Shown one piece after another: positions 5,396-6,176 of a DNA stretch of 6,176 nt. The notes under the pieces are model-generated. The model did not search any database. It saw only the letters and a list, made by a program, of their open reading frames with translations, and was not told the origin of the DNA. How positions within the stretch are numbered: the first letter of the stretch is position 1; each line of letters begins with the position of its first letter. The DNA comes from Chloroflexota bacterium (GTDB lineage Bacteria > Chloroflexota > UBA6077). The translations under genes and the position numbers were made by a program. The stretch is taken from positions 1 to 6,176 of the forward strand of contig JAJYKO010000360.1 in the NCBI GenBank assembly GCA_021788565.1. Direction: 5' to 3'.

Positions 5396-5422
5396 ACCCC
5401 CGTCGCGAAGGAGGTGCCCCTG

Positions 5423-5857
5423 ATGAGAAAGATCCTGGAGTCCTGCCCGACCTGCGGCGGCTCCCTCACCATCACCGAGGTGAGCTGTGAGCGCTGTGGA
5501 ACCGAGGTGCGCAGTCAGTATCAACCGTGCCCGTTCTGCCGCCTCACTCCGGAGCAGATGAACTTCGCCATGTTGTTCGTGCAGAGTCGTGGCAACCTGA
5601 GCGACCTCGAAAAGGCCCTGGGAGTCTCCTACCCGACGATCCGTGGCAAGCTGGATGAGATCATCAAGGTCGTTTCGACCCCCAGGTCGCCCAAACCGTC
5701 GACTGCTCCAGCATCCCTTGCACCGATCCAGGTAACGCCCACGGCAGACCCTGAGAAGGACCGACGGCGCGAGATCCTGAACCAGGTGGCCAGCGGCAAA
5801 CTGAACGCTGCCGATGCGCTGGCTGCTCTGCGCGGTGAGGAGAAACGAGATGGCTAG
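5423..5857 (+). CDS. DUF2089 family protein: zinc ribbon plus helix-turn-helix
   Basis: 144 aa. The N-terminal zinc ribbon has CPTC (Cys8, Cys11) and CERC (Cys22, Cys25). A third pair, CPFC (Cys36, Cys39), follows and may be a further metal-ligand pair. Next is the DUF2089 core LTPEQMNFAMLFVQSRGNLS (41-60) with DLEKALGVSYPTIRGKLDEI (61-80), a helix-turn-helix with the typical SYPT-R-KLD recognition helix. A Pro/Ser/Thr linker (86-109) leads to a short helical module, REILNQVASGKLNAADALAA (116-135), resembling the SHOCT-like IL-----GKI-A-EA motif. The protein is probably a DNA-binding regulator. The start is fixed by AAGGAGG at 5408-5414, eight bases before ATG 5423. An upstream in-frame GTG overlaps that site. 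It overlaps the next gene by 8 nt, so the two are co-translated and probably functionally linked. Confidence 0.82.
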   Translation: MRKILESCPTCGGSLTITEVSCERCGTEVRSQYQPCPFCRLTPEQMNFAMLFVQSRGNLSDLEKALGVSYPTIRGKLDEIIKVVSTPRSPKPSTAPASLAPIQVTPTADPEKDRRREILNQVASGKLNAADALAALRGEEKRDG

Positions 5858-6176
5858 CTTCCGGCAAGAACTCCCAGCTGAGGGGGCGACCAAGATCGAC
5901 GTCGAGCTTTGGAGAGGCAATATCGTGGTTCGATCTGCCCCACCCGGGGAGCCCGGTGCTCTGGAGTCCGATTGGGAGTTGGACGTCAGGGCCGATGGCG
6001 GCGCAGTTCGCGCGAGGCAGCCTCTCGACGTCAAGCGTCCTCTGGACCTAGCGGACCTGATTGGGGAACAGCAGGTGCGGATCGAGATCGAGGGCGTGGT
6101 GCTCCTCGACAAGCAGATCCGCCACGGCGGAGGCGACGTGGAGAGCGTTCTCCCATCGTGTGCGAGCGAGGTCAGG
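5850..6176 (+). CDS. Possible DUF4097-like beta-strand protein, N-terminal part (runs off right edge)
   Basis: ATG 5850 opens a frame of 109 codons with no stop before the window ends. It starts inside the DUF2089 gene (8-nt overlap), with a purine-rich GAGGAGAAA at 5837-5845 as a plausible Shine-Dalgarno site. The protein begins MASFRQELPAEGATKIDVEL and continues as alternating strands (WRGNIVVRSA, then DWELDVRADGG and QVRIEIEGVVLLD). There is no signal peptide or membrane helix in this part. The opening, a short strand after PAEG followed by --V-L--G-I-V, resembles DUF4097/YvlB-type beta-repeat proteins, which often sit beside DUF2089 genes. That identification is tentative because most of the gene is missing. 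Coding is supported by open length, GC-rich third positions and the coupled start. Confidence 0.65.
   Translation, partial: MASFRQELPAEGATKIDVELWRGNIVVRSAPPGEPGALESDWELDVRADGGAVRARQPLDVKRPLDLADLIGEQQVRIEIEGVVLLDKQIRHGGGDVESVLPSCASEVR

Noticed and set aside
5168..6112. 314-codon open frame on the minus strand
   Set aside because: It is antisense to the DUF2089 gene and its downstream neighbour, which have motifs, a Shine-Dalgarno site and a promoter. Its composition is low in complexity and it has no start signal.
1..6176. CRISPR array, tRNA/rRNA, insertion sequence ends, attachment sites
   Set aside because: Looked for regularly spaced repeats, cloverleaf-like segments, transposase motifs and terminal inverted repeats with target duplications. 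None could be supported by eye.

Overview
This is a GC-rich bacterial window with sigma-70-type promoters (TATAAT and TTGACA-like boxes) and clear Shine-Dalgarno sites. It contains two tandem signal-peptide-less HtrA-type proteases and a DUF2089 zinc-ribbon gene overlapping its downstream neighbour. Together with a GC-rich soluble TPR protein, this resembles Chloroflexota or a deep Gram-positive lineage. That placement is a weak inference, because no rRNA or marker gene is present.

Left part (1-1430): the 5' end of a TPR-protein gene runs off the left edge on the minus strand, with its own promoter and Shine-Dalgarno site. Directly behind that promoter lies a decayed methyl-accepting chemotaxis protein (MCP) gene on the plus strand. 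Its sensor and transmembrane part is gone. What remains (HAMP to C-terminus) carries two apparent single-base deletions and one amber codon. A perfect 12-bp-stem inverted repeat follows it.

Middle part (1430-3120, minus strand): a toxin-antitoxin operon, read right to left. It has a near-consensus promoter, a perfect 20-bp palindromic operator covering the start point, a long XRE-type antitoxin, and a RelE/HigB (Gp49-like) toxin whose GTG start overlaps the antitoxin stop by one base. Immediately downstream on the same strand are an unrecognised 114-codon ORF and then, across its TGA, a fragment matching the C-terminal part of the uridine-kinase family. With the MCP pseudogene, this makes 0.2-2.2 kb a zone of gene decay beside a toxin-antitoxin module.

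Right part (3120-6176, plus strand): a non-coding spacer carries a potential G-quadruplex on the minus strand and two small hairpins. Two tandem S1C (HtrA/Deg) serine proteases with PDZ domains follow, both apparently cytoplasmic, and the first has an unusual Phe before the catalytic Ser. After a candidate terminator and a pyrimidine-rich tract comes a TTGACA promoter driving a DUF2089 protein (zinc ribbon plus helix-turn-helix). Its 3' end overlaps by 8 nt a gene that runs off the right edge and may encode a DUF4097-like beta-strand protein.

No tRNA, rRNA, CRISPR array or recognisable insertion sequence was seen. I see no wholly new system. The least explained element is the ORF at 1816-2160 attached to the toxin-antitoxin operon.
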